This document shows positions 61,690-64,000 of a DNA stretch of 64,000 nucleotides, one piece after another. The stretch comes from Gelidibacter mesophilus DSM 14095. GTDB lineage: Bacteria; Bacteroidota; Bacteroidia; Flavobacteriales; Flavobacteriaceae. The position numbers were made by a program, and so were the translations under genes. The notes under the pieces are model-generated. The model saw only the letters and a list, made by a program, of their open reading frames with translations, was not told the origin of the DNA and made no database searches. The DNA lies in assembly GCF_000423005.1 (NCBI RefSeq), contig NZ_KE383968.1:1-64000 (forward strand), read 5' to 3'. Positions within the stretch are counted from its first letter, which is position 1; every line of letters starts with the position of its first letter.

Positions 61690-61855
61690 AAACTTAGATC
61701 CCTAAACAGCATTATCTGTTCTAGGTTCAATGGGTATGATCTCAGCCGAATGAATTGTAGATTTTTGAATTTCGATTTTTGATTTTTGAACTTACTGTTC
61801 AGCAATCTTTAATCTTCAATCATCAATCTCTAATCTATTAAGCACCCCTTTTTTG
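61690..61855 (-). promoter_or_regulatory. TPP (THI) riboswitch
   Basis: On the minus strand the 5' element GGGGTGC (61848-61842), the GCTGAGATCATACCC block (starting near 61745), GAACCT (61728-61723) and ACAGATAATGCTGTTTAGGGA (ending 61699) are the conserved thi-box elements in order. The P3 arm is enlarged to about 90 bases of low-complexity repeat. It controls the TonB-dependent receptor that starts at 61546. Confidence 0.88.
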
Positions 61856-61864
61856 AGAACGGTG

Positions 61865-61872
61865 CAAAGATA
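61865..61872 (-). promoter_or_regulatory. -7 element for the riboswitch-receptor transcript (TATCTTTG)
   Basis: Perfect TAnnTTTG on the minus strand, placing the transcription start just upstream of the riboswitch. Confidence 0.6.
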
Positions 61873-62124
61873 GGAATGAATTAAGAATTAAAAAGTAAGA
61901 ATGACTATTTATTTAATCAATAGCATTGAATGTAATAAATACCTTATAGAACAATCTCTCGCAGAGGCACAAAGGCGCTGAGGAAAGCCAAGAATAGAGG
62001 TTCTGATTTAGAGACTTATCACTGAAAAATAATGAACGAAGACTGAAAACTGAGGACTGCAGACTGTAGACTGGCTGCCGTCCGAAGCTTTTACGAAGGC
62101 GGGAATACTGCCAACTATAAAAAA

Positions 62125-62529
62125 CTACTCCAATTCTGGTGGTTTCCGATTGGCCTTCTTGTCGGAGGTTTTACGCTTTGCCTTGAGCCGTTTTCTAATC
62201 ACTGAACGAGGTGTTTTTGTGGGGATTCGCACTTTGGGGATGATTAATCCGTCTTTGATGAGTTCAAAAAACCGATTGATCACGAGTTCTATATTTTTAT
62301 GTTGGCTTCGACTTTCTTCACATTGAAGCAAGAGGACATTTCCTTTGGTGAGTCGGCTACTAAGGTTTTTCTTTAATAACTCCTTTTCATCATCCAATAA
62401 CCCAGTTGAAGCCTCCAAATCAAAAGACAACTCCACTTTTGAGGCCACTTTATTGACATTCTGACCACCAGCACCTGAGCTCCTGACGGCTTTAAATTGC
62501 AACTCTGATTGAAGAAAGTCTTTGTTCAT
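62125..62529 (-). CDS. arfB: Alternative ribosome-rescue factor ArfB (YaeJ)
   Basis: A 134-residue protein with the catalytic GGQ in SSGAGGQNVNKV near residue 20 and a basic tail (KRLKAKRKTSDKKANRKP) that binds the mRNA channel of stalled ribosomes. It hydrolyses peptidyl-tRNA on stalled 70S ribosomes. Confidence 0.93.
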   Translation of the reverse strand: MNKDFLQSELQFKAVRSSGAGGQNVNKVASKVELSFDLEASTGLLDDEKELLKKNLSSRLTKGNVLLLQCEESRSQHKNIELVINRFFELIKDGLIIPKVRIPTKTPRSVIRKRLKAKRKTSDKKANRKPPELE

Positions 62530-62739
62530 AAAAATAATTTAGAAACAGATTTCAAGGATTAAAAAACAAAAAGTCAGAATATTAAATGCCACCTTGAAAA
62601 AATTAAAGAAGTCTTTTTTTTAAAAAATGATGAATTTAATCACTTCTAACTTATTGTGATACTCTAATTATTGCTTGCGCGGCGCACTTGTAAAAACATA
62701 TTGACTGCCAACTGAAGGCTGAACACCACCCACAAAACC

Positions 62740-64000
62740 TCACTCTATCTGATGTGTCGGTTTTAACAAATCAGTGACAGTTTTTACTGGATTAAAAGTA
62801 ATCAATGGTACTTCAACAAAAATAGTATTCCAATTGGCCATACTTCCGTTCCAAAGACCAGGCAATTCTAAAGCCATTAAATCTTTTCCAGCACTCGTTT
62901 TCTTGGTGATAAAAGCAGTTTTAGGATCTACAAATGCTTGTAAGTCAAAAACTTCTCCTTTAAAGTTTTTGATGCCACATACCAAATCAACAGGATTAAA
63001 GTGTGTCGCGTTTTTTAGGATTTCGTTTTGTTTTTTATTTTCTTTATCAATCTGTGCCGACTCCACAATTTGAAGTGATATTTGTCCAGTTTCTCCCTTA
63101 ACCCAAAAAGGGCCACCACCAGGTTCGCCTTCATTTTTCACCATCCCACAAATACGGATGGGCCTATTCAAGATATCAAATAAATATTCTATTTGATATT
63201 TTGTTGAATATTTCTGAAATTCACTACTGATGACCACATTCAATTTGTGCTCTAGAAATTCAGAAATAGTGATAATATCCTGTTCTGAAACTTCTCCATT
63301 TTTAAGTTGCTTCAAATGCTCAAAGACCTCATGCTGAATCTCAAGCAGCATGCCCGCCAACACTTTCTTATATTTTGCGACCTCATCTTCATATTTATAG
63401 ACCACTACATTATCAATATTCTTTATAAAAATTACATCGGCGTCCATTTGGTTCAAATTCTCTAACAGCGCCCCGTGTCCTGAGGGTCTAAACGTTAATT
63501 GACTATCGTCTGCCCGGAAAAGTTCGTTTTCGGGAGTGACCGCAATAGTATCGGTGGTTTCCTTTTGATAAGAAAAAGAAATATTGAATTTGGTATTTGT
63601 TTTATGTTCTACAATGTCCTGAATACGTGAAAACTCATCATCAAACATGTCTTTATAAACTTCTGAGATTGTAAAATGCAGATACGCCGTATTATTTGAG
63701 GATGCATATAGCGCTGCTTCAAATAAATGCTCCTCAAAAGCCGTAGCCAAATGATCTTTATATTCATGAAATGGCAGTAGTCCTTTTGGATAAAAACCAT
63801 AATTCATTTTGTCGTCATCCATCATTGTTTTCACAAATAGTAATTTTTGTCTATCATTAGAATATGAGGCATAATCAGGATAGAATACTTTTACTCGCTC
63901 AAGAACCTTTTCGTAAAACGGTAACTTTTCGATACCTACAAAAAACAAAGATAAATCAGCATCTTTATGTTTATTGACAAATGAGTTGATAGTTTCATTT
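62740..64000 (-). CDS. DUF4301 protein (5' end outside the window)
   Basis: The frame is open to the window edge without a stop, so the N-terminus is missing. At least 419 residues are visible, including the segment RPSGHGALLENLNQ and GEPGGGPFWV. These fit DUF4301, a Bacteroidota family of about 500 residues with unknown function, resembling a nucleotidyltransferase-like fold. It is the last gene on this side. Confidence 0.8.
   Translation of the reverse strand, partial: NETINSFVNKHKDADLSLFFVGIEKLPFYEKVLERVKVFYPDYASYSNDRQKLLFVKTMMDDDKMNYGFYPKGLLPFHEYKDHLATAFEEHLFEAALYASSNNTAYLHFTISEVYKDMFDDEFSRIQDIVEHKTNTKFNISFSYQKETTDTIAVTPENELFRADDSQLTFRPSGHGALLENLNQMDADVIFIKNIDNVVVYKYEDEVAKYKKVLAGMLLEIQHEVFEHLKQLKNGEVSEQDIITISEFLEHKLNVVISSEFQKYSTKYQIEYLFDILNRPIRICGMVKNEGEPGGGPFWVKGETGQISLQIVESAQIDKENKKQNEILKNATHFNPVDLVCGIKNFKGEVFDLQAFVDPKTAFITKKTSAGKDLMALELPGLWNGSMANWNTIFVEVPLITFNPVKTVTDLLKPTHQIE

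Larger units (their letters stand above)
61547..62124. other. Leader with riboswitch and low-complexity repeats
   Basis: Besides the riboswitch and promoter this stretch holds low-complexity sequence (units like GATTTTTGAA and TTTAATCTTCAATCATC), a repeat-like CGCAGAGGCACAAAGGCGC near 61960-61980, and GAAGACTG-type units near 62038-62070. I see no gene. Confidence 0.6.

Noticed and set aside
1-64000. CRISPR array or known defence system
   Set aside because: No regularly spaced repeats and no Cas, restriction-modification or other known defence gene was recognised.

Overview
The window looks like a chromosomal segment of a marine-type Flavobacteriaceae bacterium (Bacteroidota). The evidence is low G+C, many TAnnTTTG-type -7 promoter elements, a T9SS type A sorting domain, a TonB-dependent receptor with a carboxypeptidase-like N-terminus, several protein families largely confined to Bacteroidota (DUF3098, DUF4271, DUF4296, DUF3127, DUF4301, DUF6155, DUF6252), a Bacteroidota-type integrase, and an extended S16 protein. 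I do not assign a genus.

Layout. 1-8.4 kb is accessory DNA: a complete 1300-bp IS3-family element with a programmed -1 frameshift, a three-gene operon (secreted alpha/beta hydrolase, ECF sigma factor, membrane protein), an IS91-family element that carries its own tyrosine recombinase, a cassette-like stretch of small genes with hairpins and inverted repeats, and a tyrosine recombinase lying beside a tRNA-Asp gene. The tRNA probably marks the island edge. 8.5-32 kb is mainly core genome: DUF58 protein, a ClpP-type peptidase, thioredoxin, a DNA polymerase III alpha subunit fused to a proofreading exonuclease, rpsP-rimM-trmN6, a glutaryl-CoA dehydrogenase-like enzyme, an Fe-S operon (Mrp, NifU-type scaffold, ferredoxin reductase, ferredoxin), an alkyltransferase-like protein, trmB, a two-component system, a small T9SS cargo and a LuxE-like protein. 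32-52 kb carries ftsX, leuS, membrane proteins, an Lrp regulator beside saccharopine dehydrogenase, pckA, hemD, a dolichol-phosphate-mannose-synthase-like enzyme, pyrC, tyrS, uppP and truB. 52-64 kb carries a thioredoxin-like protein, tag, aat, DUF3127, flavin reductase, a histidine kinase, a HIT protein, greA, a degenerate Rieske-like lipoprotein, a TonB-dependent receptor under a TPP riboswitch, arfB and a DUF4301 protein cut by the window edge.

The most interesting non-gene signals are: (i) a structured dispersed repeat present twice (10.9 kb and 27.0 kb) with conserved arms that differ mostly by transitions; (ii) short palindromic and low-complexity repeats that are intergenic elsewhere but appear in frame inside leuS; (iii) a TPP riboswitch whose P3 arm is swollen by low-complexity repeat; (iv) the cassette-like block around 3.3-6.7 kb; and (v) signs that ftsX has been separated from DUF3098-uppP-truB by an inversion. 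No CRISPR array or recognised defence system was found.
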